34,691 nt of DNA. Origin: JAEUMG01 sp046349315 (lineage in GTDB: Bacteria > Pseudomonadota > Alphaproteobacteria > Rhizobiales > Aestuariivirgaceae). Of the stretch, positions 25,770 through 34,691 are shown piece by piece. Below the pieces are notes generated by a model. The model worked only from the letters and a program-made list of their open reading frames with translations, had not been told where the DNA came from and did no database searches. The translations under genes were made by a program, and so were the position numbers. The stretch is from contig JAXMCQ010000035.1 in NCBI GenBank assembly GCA_046349315.1, positions 1 through 34,691 of the forward strand. Reading direction: 5' to 3'. The first letter of the stretch is position 1. The number at the start of each line of letters is the position of its first letter.

Positions 25770-25814
25770 GTCGAACCAGCGCCAATTGTTCCATTAATGT
25801 TCTTGCGCTCGATG
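25767..25814 (+). repeat. 48-bp direct repeat, right copy (attachment-site-like)
   Basis: Identical to 23293-23340, beginning at the TAG that ends the GFA relic. Unique chromosomal sequence resumes at 25815, 43 bases before comM. Confidence 0.9.
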
Positions 25815-25857
25815 GCGCCGTAGGGTAAAGTCTTCGCGTGAAGCGAGGACGGCGTCC

Positions 25858-27387
25858 ATGACATCGCATGTTGCAACGGTAGCCTTTCGCGGCATCGAGG
25901 CCGTGCCAGTCGAGGTCCAAGTGCAATTATCGGCCGGCAATGTTGTGTTCAACGTCGTTGGCTTGCCCGACAAGGCGGTGGGCGAAAGCCGCGAACGGGT
26001 GCGCGCGGCACTTTATGCGGTAGGGCTGGCGCTACCGGCGCGGCGCTTGACGGTCAATCTATCGCCCGCCGATCTGCCCAAGGAAGGCAGCCATTACGAC
26101 CTGCCGATCGCGCTCGGCGTGCTGAGCGCCATGGGGATCGTGCCGCCCGATTTCGTACAGCGCTATCTGGTGCTTGGCGAATTGTCGCTTGATGGCTCAA
26201 TCACCGCCGTCGCCGGCGTATTGCCGGCTGCGATGGCTGCGAATGGCCGCGATCTCGGCCTCATCTGTCCCAAGGCCTGCGGTGCTGAAGCTGCCTGGGC
26301 GGGCGAGGATGTCGATATCTTGGCGCCGGGCACGATCGTTCAGCTCATCAATCATGTGAAGGGAAGCCAGGTCCTGTCGCGCCCCAAGCCGGCGATTGCC
26401 GAGGAGGCGCCGCAAACCCTCGATTTCAAGGACGTCAAAGGCCAGGAGGCGGCAAAACGAGCTCTCGAAGTGGCAGCCGCCGGCGGGCATCACCTGCTCA
26501 TGGTCGGGCCGCCCGGGGCCGGCAAATCCATGCTCGCCCAGCGCCTGCCGTCGATCCTGCCGCCCATGGATGCGCGCGAAATGCTCGAAGCCAGCATGAT
26601 CGCCTCGCTCGCTGGCGAACTGGGCGAGGGCCGCCTGTCGCGCCGCCGGCCCTTCCGCGCCCCGCATCATTCGGCAAGCCAACCGGCGCTCGCCGGCGGG
26701 GGCCTCAAGGCAAAGCCCGGCGAAATGGCACTCGCCCATCACGGCGTGCTGTTCCTCGATGAATTGCCGGAATTTCAGCCGCGGGTGCTCGAATCGCTGC
26801 GCCAGCCGCTCGAATCGGGCGAGATTCTCGTGGCACGCGCCAATTATCACGTCACCTATCCGGCGCGCTTCCAGATGATCGCCGCCATGAACATGTGCAA
26901 ATGCGGCAATAGCGAAGCGGGCCAGGTTTGTGCGCGGGGCTTGCGCTGCGCTTCGGACTACCAAGCCCGCATATCAGGCCCGCTGCTCGACCGCATGGAT
27001 ATCCAAATCGAACTGCCGGCGGTCAGGGCGGCCGACCTCACCTTGCCGCCGCCCAAGGAGGCGAGTGCCGATATCGCGGCGCGAGTCTCTCAGGCGCGAT
27101 TGCGCCAGCGCGCCCGCTTCGAAGCCCTGGGGCTGTCGAACTTGCGCACCAATGCGGAAGCCGATGGTGGATTGCTCGAGGAGATCGCGCGGCCCGACGA
27201 AGCCGGATTGCGACTGTTGCGCGAGGCGGCCGATGCTATGGCGTTATCGGCGCGCGGCTATCATCGCGTCTTACGCGTTGCCCGCACCCTCGCCGATCTC
27301 GAAGGCAAGGAAAAGCCGTCGCGGCTTCATATTGCCGAAGCCTTGAGCTACCGCCAGCGCTCGGGCCTCATCAGGCAGGCGGCATAG
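25858..27387 (+). CDS. comM: YifB/ComM family Mg-chelatase-like AAA+ ATPase
   Basis: Hexameric AAA+ helicase; ComM promotes branch migration during natural transformation in Vibrio and relatives. 509 aa, full length. A Lon-protease-like (ChlI) domain occupies about residues 15-135 (VEVQVQLSAGNVVFNVVGLPDKAVGESRERVRAAL). The AAA+ core has Walker A GPPGAGKS (217-224), LFLDELPEF as Walker B, and the Mg-chelatase C-terminal part (ARGYHRVLRVARTLADLEG). A four-cysteine-type loop CKCGN...C...C is partly visible after AAMNM. ATG 25858 has GAGGA eight bases upstream. It normally follows gshB closely in rhizobia, so the island interrupts that link. Confidence 0.95.
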   Translation: MTSHVATVAFRGIEAVPVEVQVQLSAGNVVFNVVGLPDKAVGESRERVRAALYAVGLALPARRLTVNLSPADLPKEGSHYDLPIALGVLSAMGIVPPDFVQRYLVLGELSLDGSITAVAGVLPAAMAANGRDLGLICPKACGAEAAWAGEDVDILAPGTIVQLINHVKGSQVLSRPKPAIAEEAPQTLDFKDVKGQEAAKRALEVAAAGGHHLLMVGPPGAGKSMLAQRLPSILPPMDAREMLEASMIASLAGELGEGRLSRRRPFRAPHHSASQPALAGGGLKAKPGEMALAHHGVLFLDELPEFQPRVLESLRQPLESGEILVARANYHVTYPARFQMIAAMNMCKCGNSEAGQVCARGLRCASDYQARISGPLLDRMDIQIELPAVRAADLTLPPPKEASADIAARVSQARLRQRARFEALGLSNLRTNAEADGGLLEEIARPDEAGLRLLREAADAMALSARGYHRVLRVARTLADLEGKEKPSRLHIAEALSYRQRSGLIRQAA

Positions 27388-27513
27388 ATACAAATTTACG
27401 ATATTTTTCGAGCATTTACCGATCATTGACCGTGCGATCAGCAGTTAAGTTTTTGCACACCGCTCGCGTGTGAAGGTGCCGCGACAACACGCAAGGCGTC
27501 TGATGAGGTTTCG

Positions 27514-29364
27514 GTGCAAATGACAGAGGACGGAATACCGCCGTCCGGATCATTGAAGCGCGGTCTGGCCATGCTGGCCGACACCGCGATGGCGCGACGC
27601 TTTGGCCTCGCCATGATGACGGCCGCGCTCGTGCTCTTGGCCGCACTCCTCGCCCTCCTCGTTTTCGCGCCCCAACATGTCACGCTTGCGACCGTCACCG
27701 GCATTCTCCTCGGCATCGCCATCGGCGGGCTCGCAATTCGCTTCCTGGCCGATAGCAGGCTTGACGCCATGCGCAACGCGATCGCCCAGGCCGAGCGCAG
27801 TCGCGACAAGGCGGAAGAATCCAACAAGGCCAAGACACGCTTCCTTGCCGCCATGAGCCATGAAATCAGGACGCCGATGAATGGCGTGCTTGGCATGATC
27901 GGCCTCATGCTTGAAACCCATTTGACGCCGGAACAGAAGAACTATGCGACGGCCGCCGATTCCTCGGGTCGTGCCTTGCTCTCGATCATCGATGAAATCC
28001 TCGATACGTCGAAGATCGAATCGGGGCGCATGGATCTCGACGAGCAGCCATTCGATCTTGCGGCGCTGGTTGAAAGTGTCACCGAACTCCTGTCGCCGCG
28101 CGCCCATGCCAAGGGGATCGAGATCGCCTGCCACGTCTCGCGCCATTGCGCGACGATGGTGCGCGGCGACGAATTGCGCCTGCGCCAAGTGCTGCTCAAT
28201 CTCGCCGGCAATGCGATCAAATTCACCGAGACGGGTGGCGTCGCAATCCTGGTGAGCTGCGCCGAGACCGAGAAAGAGCGGATCACCTTCGAATTGCGCG
28301 ATACCGGCATCGGCATGAACCAGGACGAACTCGGCCGGGTCTTTGAAGATTTTGTCCAGGCCGGCGCCGACACGGTGCGCCGCTTCGGCGGTACCGGCCT
28401 CGGCTTGCCGATCGCCCGAAAACTGGTGGGATTGATGGGCGGGGAGCTCCGTGTCGAAAGTCGGCCCGGAGACGGGACGGTCTTCACCTTCACGATCGCG
28501 CTGCCGAGCGAGGCGAGCGAGCCTTTACCATCAGAAGCGCCCTTGGCCGGCCGTCATTATGAACTCGCGATCCCGTCGCCGCAGGTCGCCTTGTGCATGC
28601 GGGCCAATCTTGAGGAAATGGGCGCCAGCGTCGATCTCCTCGATGGCCCCGACGCGATCCGCGAGGCTCTATTGCGCAAGAAGCGCGACGATGCCGCCGC
28701 CTTGATCTGCGATGCGTACTATTCACCCATCCTCAATGCGTGGAAAGCCCGCAACAGCAAATCGGCGCCTGCCGGCAAACAGGTCTGGCTCCTGCTTCAT
28801 CCCGAAGAACGACGGCAATTGCGGCCGCTCCTGAATTTCCCGATGGCGGGCTATCTGATCAAGCCGGTGCGCCTCACCACACTGCTTCGACAATTGACGG
28901 CGCGCGACAACCAGACGATCGAGGAGGCAGTGTCCGATCTGCGCCGCCTCGCCATGGCGGCCAAGCCGCAAAAGCGGCTCTCCGTTCTCCTCGCCGAGGA
29001 CAATCCGGTGAGTGCGCTTCTTGCCCGCACCATGCTGGAGAAGGCCGGCCACCAGGTGACGCACGCGACGACCGGCAATGCGGCGATCGCCCAGATCGAA
29101 TCGGGTGCGCATCCCGACCTCATCATCATGGATATCGAAATGCCTGAATGCGACGGATTGGAAGCAGCCCGGCGCATCCGTGCCTTCGAAACAGAATTCG
29201 GTGCGGCGCGAATCCCCATTCTGGCGCTAACCGCCAGCGCCCTTGGCGATGACCGGGCGCAATGCCTGGCGGCGGGGATGGATGCCTATCTCACCAAGCC
29301 CTTCGACCGGCAGGACCTCGAAGAGGCGATCCACCAGCTTCTCAGCCGCGCCAACGCAGCGTAA
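27514..29364 (+). CDS. Hybrid sensor histidine kinase with degenerate plus intact receiver domains
   Basis: 616 aa from GTG 27514 (GAGG five bases upstream; ATG 27520 is the alternative). Two membrane helices at about residues 34-52 and 57-78 with almost no periplasmic loop are followed by a coiled linker. The HisKA H-box MSHEIRTPMNG has His116, and HATPase motifs follow: N-box near Asn233, DTGIGM, FGGTGLGL. A receiver-like domain at about 348-460 keeps AALICDAYYS (Asp400) and GYLIKP (Lys450) but lacks a clear acidic pair. The C-terminal receiver (488-612) is complete with Glu495/Asp496, phospho-acceptor Asp540 and Lys595. The signal is unknown and no partner regulator is adjacent. Confidence 0.93.
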   Translation: MQMTEDGIPPSGSLKRGLAMLADTAMARRFGLAMMTAALVLLAALLALLVFAPQHVTLATVTGILLGIAIGGLAIRFLADSRLDAMRNAIAQAERSRDKAEESNKAKTRFLAAMSHEIRTPMNGVLGMIGLMLETHLTPEQKNYATAADSSGRALLSIIDEILDTSKIESGRMDLDEQPFDLAALVESVTELLSPRAHAKGIEIACHVSRHCATMVRGDELRLRQVLLNLAGNAIKFTETGGVAILVSCAETEKERITFELRDTGIGMNQDELGRVFEDFVQAGADTVRRFGGTGLGLPIARKLVGLMGGELRVESRPGDGTVFTFTIALPSEASEPLPSEAPLAGRHYELAIPSPQVALCMRANLEEMGASVDLLDGPDAIREALLRKKRDDAAALICDAYYSPILNAWKARNSKSAPAGKQVWLLLHPEERRQLRPLLNFPMAGYLIKPVRLTTLLRQLTARDNQTIEEAVSDLRRLAMAAKPQKRLSVLLAEDNPVSALLARTMLEKAGHQVTHATTGNAAIAQIESGAHPDLIIMDIEMPECDGLEAARRIRAFETEFGAARIPILALTASALGDDRAQCLAAGMDAYLTKPFDRQDLEEAIHQLLSRANAA

Positions 29365-29442
29365 GCGCCGCATTCGCAAAACTTTCATTGACGGCGCGCC
29401 TATGGCACTCTTGGTTAAGGTGTGAATGGCGAGTGGGGGGTG

Positions 29443-30276
29443 ATGCAGGCTGGCAGTGTCATTGGGGCCAAGGCCGATCTGACCGTACGGATCGCGGACG
29501 GCGCGGCGGATATCGATGCGGCGCAGCATTTGCGTTATCGTGTCTTCTACGAGGAGCTCTCGGCCAGGCCAGACGCGGTGGCGCGCAACACGCGGCGCGA
29601 CAGCGATGCCTTTGATGCGATCTGCGACCATCTCCTGGTGGTAAGTCCGGCACGGCCCGATATTCCCGATCCAGTCCAGGTCAGCGACGGCACTTTGGTC
29701 GGCACCTATCGCCTGTTGCGGCAAAGTGTGGCGGAGGCCAATCGCGGCTTCTACACGCAGGATGAATTCGACATCGCGCCCTTAATCGCCGCCAAGCCCG
29801 AACTGCAATTCCTGGAACTCGGGCGTTCCTGCGTGCTCAAACCCTATCGCACAAGGCCGGTGGTCGAGCTTCTGTGGCAGGGCATCTGGAATTATGTGCG
29901 CTTTCACGGGCTCGATGTGATGCTCGGCTGTGCGAGCCTCGAAGGCACCGATCCGCAGGCGCACGCGCTTACCCTGAGCTACCTTGCGCATTTCTGCGCC
30001 GCACCGAGCGAATGGCGGGTCAAGGCGCAAGCCTCACGCTATGTCGAGATGAAGCTCCTGCCGCGCGACGAGGTCGATCAAAAGGCAGCGCTCAGACTGT
30101 TGCCGCCGCTCATCAAGGGCTATCTCCGCCTCGGCTGCTATATTGGCGAGGGCGCGGTGATCGATCCTCAGTTCAACACGGTCGATGTGCTGATCGTATT
30201 GCCAGTGTCCGCCATTAACGCTCGCTATTACACGCATTTCGGAGCGCGAGAGGGGGAAGTAGCCGTCAGCGGTTGA
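29443..30276 (+). CDS. olsB: OlsB-like GNAT acyltransferase (ornithine lipid / lyso-ornithine synthesis type)
   Basis: 277 aa from ATG 29443 after a G-rich site; a GTG at 29422 would add seven residues. OlsB transfers a 3-hydroxyacyl chain from ACP to the alpha-amino group of ornithine, the first step to ornithine lipids, at the inner membrane. Family motifs are LRYRVFYEELSARPD, DSDAFDAICDHLLVV, GTYRLL, LELGRSCVLKPYR and LLPPLIKGYLRLGCYIGEGAVIDPQFNTVDVLIVLP. The same family also holds hemolysin-like acyltransferases of other specificity, and no OlsA gene is seen here, so substrate is inferred. Its 3' end overlaps the convergent malic-enzyme gene by 11 bases. Confidence 0.82.
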   Translation: MQAGSVIGAKADLTVRIADGAADIDAAQHLRYRVFYEELSARPDAVARNTRRDSDAFDAICDHLLVVSPARPDIPDPVQVSDGTLVGTYRLLRQSVAEANRGFYTQDEFDIAPLIAAKPELQFLELGRSCVLKPYRTRPVVELLWQGIWNYVRFHGLDVMLGCASLEGTDPQAHALTLSYLAHFCAAPSEWRVKAQASRYVEMKLLPRDEVDQKAALRLLPPLIKGYLRLGCYIGEGAVIDPQFNTVDVLIVLPVSAINARYYTHFGAREGEVAVSG

Positions 30277-32542
30277 TGTCATAGGCGGCGATCGCCGCGA
30301 GATTGACGATGTCTGAGGCGGTCGCCGACATGGAAGCAATCTGCACCGGCTTGTCGAGGCCGGTCAGCAAGGGGCCAATGACCATCACGCCGCCCAATTG
30401 CTGCAGCATCTTGGTCGAGATCGAAGCGCTGTGGGCCGCCGGCATGACCAATACGTTTGCCGGCCCGGATAGCCGGCAGAAGGGATAAAGCGCCATCGCC
30501 TCGCGCGATAGCGCGACGTCGGCCGCCATCTCGCCATCATACTCGAAATCGACATCGCGCCGGTCGAGCACGGCAACGGCCTTCCTTACATATTCGGCGC
30601 GCTCGCCGCGCGGATAACCGAAGGTCGAGTAAGACAGGAACGCGACGCGTGGCTCATAGCCGAAGCGCCGGGCGACGCCCGCCGCCTCCTCGGCGATGTC
30701 GGCGAGTTCCTCCGAATTCGGCAATTCATGGATCGATGTATCGGCGATGAAGACGGTGCGGCCGCGCACCAGGGCCATCGAAACGCCGATCGGGCGATGG
30801 CCGGGACGCTCATCAATGGCGCGCCTGACATTGTCGAGCGCGATCGAGAAATTGCGCGTCAAGCCGGTCACCAGGGCGTCGGCATCGCCCAGGGAGACCA
30901 TGCAGGCCGCGAAAACATTGCGGTCCTGATTGGCGAGGCGCTGGCAGTCGCGGAAGAGAAAGCCGTCGCGCTGCAGGCGTTCATAGAGAAAATTGGCATA
31001 GTCGGTGTTGCGCTCGGAAATGCGCGCATTGAGGATCTCGACATTGTCGTGAAGCTCGAGCCGGTTGGCGGCGAGCGTCGTTTGAATGTGATCCTCGCGG
31101 CCAATCAGGATCGCGGTGCCGAGCCCGTTATTGGCAAAGCTGTTGGCGGCGCGGATCATGCGATCTTCTTCGCCCTCGGCGAAGACTACGCGTTTCGGAT
31201 TGACGCGCACCTGGCCATAGATGTTCTGCAAGGTGCCGGCGATCGGGTCGAGGCGGGCGGAGAGCTGCGCGGCATAGTCTTCGAGATCGGAAATATGTTT
31301 CCGCGCGACGCCCGATTCCATCGCCGCTTTGGCCACTGCAACTGGAATGCGCGAGATCAAGCGCGGATCGAATGGAACCGGGATCAAATAGCCGGGACCG
31401 AATTGCAATCGCGTGCCGGAATAGGCGGCGGCGACTTCGTCAGGCACGTCCTCGCGCGCCAGCGCTGCCAGCGCATGGGCGGCGGCAATCTTCATTTCGT
31501 CATTGATGGTGCGCGCGCGCACGTCGAGGGCGCCACGGAAAATATAGGGAAAGCCTAAGACATTGTTGATCTGGTTGGGATAGTCGGAGCGCCCGGTTGC
31601 GATGATGACATCATTGCGGATGCTCGCGGCATCTTCGGGCGTGATCTCGGGATCGGGATTGGCCATGGCGAAGATGATCGGATTCGCGGCCATGCCCTTG
31701 ATCATCGCCGGCGTCAGCGCACCAGCGACCGAAAGTCCGAGAAAGACATCGGCGCCTTCAAGCGCATCGGCCAGGCTGCGTGCCTTGGTCTCGACCGCAT
31801 GGGCCGATTTCCACTGGTTCATGCCTTCGGTGCGGCCCTTGTAGACCACGCCCTTGGAGTCGGCGAGAATGATGTTCTCGGCGGGCATGCCCATCGATTT
31901 GATGAGCTCGACGCAGGCAATCGCCGCTGCACCCGCGCCATTGCAGACGAGCTTAACCGACTTGAATTTCCGGTTGGTGATTTCGAGTGCATTGATGAGA
32001 CCGGCAGTAGCGATGATGGCGGTGCCATGCTGGTCGTCGTGGAAAACCGGTATGTCCATCAATTCGCGCAAACGCTGCTCGATGATGAAGCAGTCGGGCG
32101 CCTTGATGTCCTCAAGATTGATGCCGCCAAAGGAGGGGCCGAGATAGCGCACCGCACCGACAAATTCATCGACGTCACGGGTATCGACTTCGAGATCGAT
32201 CGAATCGACATCGGCGAAACGCTTGAAGAGCACGGCCTTGCCTTCCATCACTGGCTTCGATGCAAGCGCACCCAGATCGCCGAGGCCAAGAATCGCGGTG
32301 CCGTTGGAGATCACCGCGACGAGGTTGCCCTTGGTGGTATAATCATAAGCGGTGTCGGGATTTTCCGCGATCTTTCTGACCGGCACCGCGACGCCCGGAC
32401 TATAGGCGAGCGACAAATCGCGCTGCGTCGCCATGGGCTTAGTCGGATTGATTTCAAGCTTGCCGGGCTTGCCGCGCTGGTGAAAAAGCAGTGCTTCCTG
32501 TTCGGTGAAGGTCGGGCGCTTCGGCCGTCTATCGCTACTCAT
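30266..32542 (-). CDS. maeB: NADP-type malic enzyme with C-terminal phosphotransacetylase-like domain
   Basis: Oxidatively decarboxylates malate to pyruvate, feeding gluconeogenesis or acetyl-CoA supply. 758 aa from ATG 32542 (MSSDRRPKRPTFTEQ). The catalytic half (about 1-430) shows SLAYSPGVAVPV, ISNGTAILGLGDLGALASKPVMEGKAVLF, FHDDQHGTAII and FAMANPDPEITPEDA. The C-terminal half (about 440-758) is phosphotransacetylase-like (VFAEGEEDRMIRAA, NVLVMPAAHSASISTKML), usually regulatory and not catalytic. This length and architecture equal rhizobial Dme/Tme. Cofactor choice cannot be settled by eye. Divergent from mutS, an arrangement also found in Sinorhizobium as I recall. Confidence 0.94.
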   Translation of the reverse strand: MSSDRRPKRPTFTEQEALLFHQRGKPGKLEINPTKPMATQRDLSLAYSPGVAVPVRKIAENPDTAYDYTTKGNLVAVISNGTAILGLGDLGALASKPVMEGKAVLFKRFADVDSIDLEVDTRDVDEFVGAVRYLGPSFGGINLEDIKAPDCFIIEQRLRELMDIPVFHDDQHGTAIIATAGLINALEITNRKFKSVKLVCNGAGAAAIACVELIKSMGMPAENIILADSKGVVYKGRTEGMNQWKSAHAVETKARSLADALEGADVFLGLSVAGALTPAMIKGMAANPIIFAMANPDPEITPEDAASIRNDVIIATGRSDYPNQINNVLGFPYIFRGALDVRARTINDEMKIAAAHALAALAREDVPDEVAAAYSGTRLQFGPGYLIPVPFDPRLISRIPVAVAKAAMESGVARKHISDLEDYAAQLSARLDPIAGTLQNIYGQVRVNPKRVVFAEGEEDRMIRAANSFANNGLGTAILIGREDHIQTTLAANRLELHDNVEILNARISERNTDYANFLYERLQRDGFLFRDCQRLANQDRNVFAACMVSLGDADALVTGLTRNFSIALDNVRRAIDERPGHRPIGVSMALVRGRTVFIADTSIHELPNSEELADIAEEAAGVARRFGYEPRVAFLSYSTFGYPRGERAEYVRKAVAVLDRRDVDFEYDGEMAADVALSREAMALYPFCRLSGPANVLVMPAAHSASISTKMLQQLGGVMVIGPLLTGLDKPVQIASMSATASDIVNLAAIAAYDINR

Positions 32543-32676
32543 AAAATCCCACTCTCGAGCCGACCAACAAGGCCGGAAGGGTAGGTTAGACAGTGGCGGG
32601 GCCGGGCTCAAGCCCGTTGACGCAAGGCCTCGGCGAAGCCGCTACATTTTGCTGGAAGATGCGCTAAACAGGCGCG

Positions 32677-34691
32677 ATGAACGAGGTGCGGGCGATCGAG
32701 GAGAGACTTGCGGCGGGCGACCAGCGTGCCACGCCGATGATGCAGCAATATCACGAGATCAAGGCGCTCAATCCGGGCTATCTGCTGTTCTACCGCATGG
32801 GCGACTTTTACGAGATGTTCTTTGCCGATGCCGAAATCGCCGCCGCCGCCCTCGGCATCGCGCTCACCAAGCGCGGACGCCACCAGGGCGAAGACATCCC
32901 GATGTGCGGCGTGCCGATCCATGCCGCCGACGGCTATCTGCAGCGCTTGATCCGGCAAGGCCATCGCGTTGCGGTCTGCGAGCAGATGGAAGATCCCGCT
33001 CTTGCAAAGAAGCGCGGCTCGAAATCGGTGGTGCGCCGCGATGTCATACGTCTCGTCACGCCCGGAACACTGACGGAGGATTCACTCCTCGAGGCGCGGC
33101 AGAATAATTATCTCGTCGCGCTCGCGCGCGTGAAGGGCGATGGCGATCTGGCCTTGGCCTGGGGCGATATTTCCTCCGGAGAAATTGCCGCGATGAGCAG
33201 CGGGCCGGAGCGGCTCGCCGCCGATATCGCGCGCCTTGCGCCGAGCGAAATCATCATCGCCGATACGCTCCTCGCCGATCAGGCAGTGAGCGAGGCCTTG
33301 CGGCAGAGCGGAATCGTCACGACCCCATTGCCGGCGAGCCGATTCGACAGCCTCGCCGGCGAGCGTCGTCTCGCCGAGCATTTCGCGGTCGCCTCGCTCG
33401 ATGCCTATGGCAGCTTCAATCGCGCCGAGATTGCAGCGCTCGGCGCGCTTATCGATTACATCCTGTTGACACAGGTCGGGCGTGCGCCGCTACTCAGGCC
33501 GCCGCGGCGCGAGGCGGCCAATGCGGCAATGCTGATCGATGCCGCGACACGCAACAACCTGGAGCTCACGCGCACACTTTCCGGCGAAAAGCGCGGCAGC
33601 CTGCTCGATGCGGTCGATCTCACGATCACCGCGGCGGGCGGAAGGTTGATGGCAGAGCGCCTCGCCAATCCGCTCGCCGATCCGGCCCACATCAATGCGC
33701 GGCTCGATGACGTCGCCTATCTCGTCGAGATGCGCGATCTGCGCCAGCTCCTGCGCGAGGCGCTGCGCAGCCTGCCCGACAGCGCGCGCGCTTTGGCGCG
33801 GCTTTCGGTGGGGCGCGGCGGCCCGCGCGATCTCGGAAGTCTCAAAGCAGGGCTCGCCGCCGCAAGTGAGATCGCCCGTATCCTGCGCGATAACGCTGGC
33901 GACCTTGCCACTCCGGACGGCCTCGCCAAAATTCTCGCCGATCTCGGTACCGCGCCTGAAACACTTGCAGCCCATCTCCACGATGCACTCCAGGATGAGT
34001 TGCCGTTGCTGGCACGCGACGGCGGCTTCGTGCGGAGCGGCTATTCGGAGGATCTCGACCAGAATCGCGCCTTGCGTGACGATACCCGCCAGGTGATCGC
34101 CGGCTTGCAGAGCGATTATGCGGCAAAGACCGGCATCAAATCGCTGAAGCTCAAGCACAACAACGTCATCGGTTATTTCATCGAGGTCTCGGCGCAGAAT
34201 GCCGCGATCCTGCAATCGCCGGCGCATGTGAGCGACTTCATCCATCGCCAGACCGTGGCGGACGCAATGCGGTTCACCACACTTGAACTCTCATCCCTCG
34301 AACAGCGGATCGCCGCAGCAGCGGAGCGCGCACTGGCGATCGAGCAGGAGATTTTCGCAAGACTTTGCACGGAAATCGAAGCCGCCTCGCAGGCTATCTC
34401 TACTGTTGCTGACGCGCTCGCCCGGCTCGATGTGGCAGCCGCACTCGCCGAACTTGCCGAGACGCGGCGCTATGTCCGCCCGCATATCGATCATTCGCGC
34501 GATTTCGCGATTCTGGATGGCCGTCATCCGATGGTCGAACAGGCGCTCGCTGCAAACGGTGACGCCGCCTTCATCCCCAATGATTGCGATCTTACCGCCA
34601 ATGGCCGGCATATCTGGCTGCTCACCGGTCCCAACATGGCCGGCAAATCGACCTTCCTGCGCCAGAACGCGCTGATCGTGGTGCTCGCCCA
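32677..34691 (+). CDS. mutS: DNA mismatch repair protein MutS (3' end outside window)
   Basis: Recognises mismatches and short loops and recruits MutL. ATG 32677 opens MNEVRAIEERLAAGDQ; 671 codons are present, out of about 900 expected, and the frame runs off the window. The mismatch-reading Phe-x-Glu is in the segment YRMGDFYEMFFADAE. The connector and lever domains follow, with RNNLELTRTLSGEKRGSLLDAVD. The clamp runs through KLKHNNVIGYFIEVS, and the ATPase domain is entered with Walker A TGPNMAGKST near 34624-34653. Divergent from the malic-enzyme gene across 134 bases with no convincing promoter. A GC-rich small hairpin, GGGCT/AGCCC, lies in that gap. Confidence 0.96.
   Translation, partial: MNEVRAIEERLAAGDQRATPMMQQYHEIKALNPGYLLFYRMGDFYEMFFADAEIAAAALGIALTKRGRHQGEDIPMCGVPIHAADGYLQRLIRQGHRVAVCEQMEDPALAKKRGSKSVVRRDVIRLVTPGTLTEDSLLEARQNNYLVALARVKGDGDLALAWGDISSGEIAAMSSGPERLAADIARLAPSEIIIADTLLADQAVSEALRQSGIVTTPLPASRFDSLAGERRLAEHFAVASLDAYGSFNRAEIAALGALIDYILLTQVGRAPLLRPPRREAANAAMLIDAATRNNLELTRTLSGEKRGSLLDAVDLTITAAGGRLMAERLANPLADPAHINARLDDVAYLVEMRDLRQLLREALRSLPDSARALARLSVGRGGPRDLGSLKAGLAAASEIARILRDNAGDLATPDGLAKILADLGTAPETLAAHLHDALQDELPLLARDGGFVRSGYSEDLDQNRALRDDTRQVIAGLQSDYAAKTGIKSLKLKHNNVIGYFIEVSAQNAAILQSPAHVSDFIHRQTVADAMRFTTLELSSLEQRIAAAAERALAIEQEIFARLCTEIEAASQAISTVADALARLDVAAALAELAETRRYVRPHIDHSRDFAILDGRHPMVEQALAANGDAAFIPNDCDLTANGRHIWLLTGPNMAGKSTFLRQNALIVVLA

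Larger units (their letters stand above)
23293..25814. mobile_element. Putative integrated accessory island bounded by 48-bp direct repeats
   Basis: The segment between two identical 48-base sequences (period 2474 bases) carries all the unusual genes of the window and is visibly A/T-richer: bases 24061-24120 contain 26 G+C of 60, whereas 26041-26100 in comM contain 37 of 60. One end coincides with the 3' end of a gene (GFA stop), the usual layout for site-specific integration. No recombinase gene lies inside, so it would be a remnant or a passenger. A simple duplication of GFA with later insertion is the alternative. Confidence 0.55.

Noticed and set aside
23296..25857. Integrase, transposase or tRNA target for the island
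   Set aside because: No recombinase-like frame and no tRNA gene was found; the island ends at a protein-coding gene instead.
27388..27513. Promoter TTGACC near 27427 for the hybrid kinase
   Set aside because: No acceptable -10 box at normal spacing; the region is only somewhat A/T-rich.

Overview
This 34.7 kb window is bacterial chromosome, almost certainly from an alphaproteobacterium of the Hyphomicrobiales (Rhizobiales). It is GC-rich and tightly packed. Several genes look rhizobial or Bradyrhizobium-like: the phosphoglycerate mutase next to dapB, hrcA-grpE and dnaK-dnaJ as two separate heat-shock loci, an OlsB-type acyltransferase, and a MaeB-type malic enzyme next to mutS. The taxonomic call is inference from protein resemblance and gene order. 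No rRNA or tRNA gene was seen.

Layout from left to right. (1) 1-5914: an Opp/Dpp-family ABC importer operon on the + strand (double ATPase cut by the window edge, substrate-binding protein, two permeases). (2) 6034-8572: gpmA and dapB (-), an NTF2-like small protein (+), and two tandem DUF1330 genes (-). (3) 8720-12794: dnaJ and dnaK (-) with a good RpoH-type promoter, then divergent alkB. (4) 12900-16422: a membrane-anchored SPFH/band-7 protein (+), facing grpE and hrcA (-). (5) 16562-19426: rph, an unusual in-frame VOC-RdgB fusion, and hemW, all overlapping (+). (6) 19423-23295: an LpoA-like lipoprotein (-), divergent from rsmI-yraN-gshB and a GFA-family gene (+). This resembles the enterobacterial yraL/lpoA/yraN neighbourhood. 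(7) 23293-25814: an A/T-richer accessory island. (8) 25858-34691: comM, a hybrid histidine kinase, an olsB-like acyltransferase, a malic enzyme (-), and mutS, which runs off the window.

The accessory island is the most interesting part. It lies between a GFA gene and comM. A perfect 48-bp direct repeat flanks it, starting at the GFA stop codon. The right copy is preceded by a decayed, diverged 3' end of a second GFA gene. Inside is a Panacea-domain (DUF4065) gene whose 3' end overlaps a gene for a small protein with two membrane segments, the expected layout of a PanAT-type toxin-antitoxin pair. Next comes a DUF3800 gene whose start codon overlaps head-to-head (CATG) with a small minus-strand gene. 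That small gene appears broken by one extra G in a homopolymer. No integrase or transposase is present, so the island is not self-mobile as seen.

Most of the remainder is housekeeping: protein quality control (HrcA, GrpE, DnaK, DnaJ), nucleotide and RNA care (Rph, RdgB, RsmI, AlkB, MutS), lysine/peptidoglycan precursor supply (DapB), glutathione synthesis (GshB) and central carbon metabolism (GpmA, malic enzyme). Three palindromic intergenic elements (near 5980, 8660 and 9985) look like dispersed repeats.
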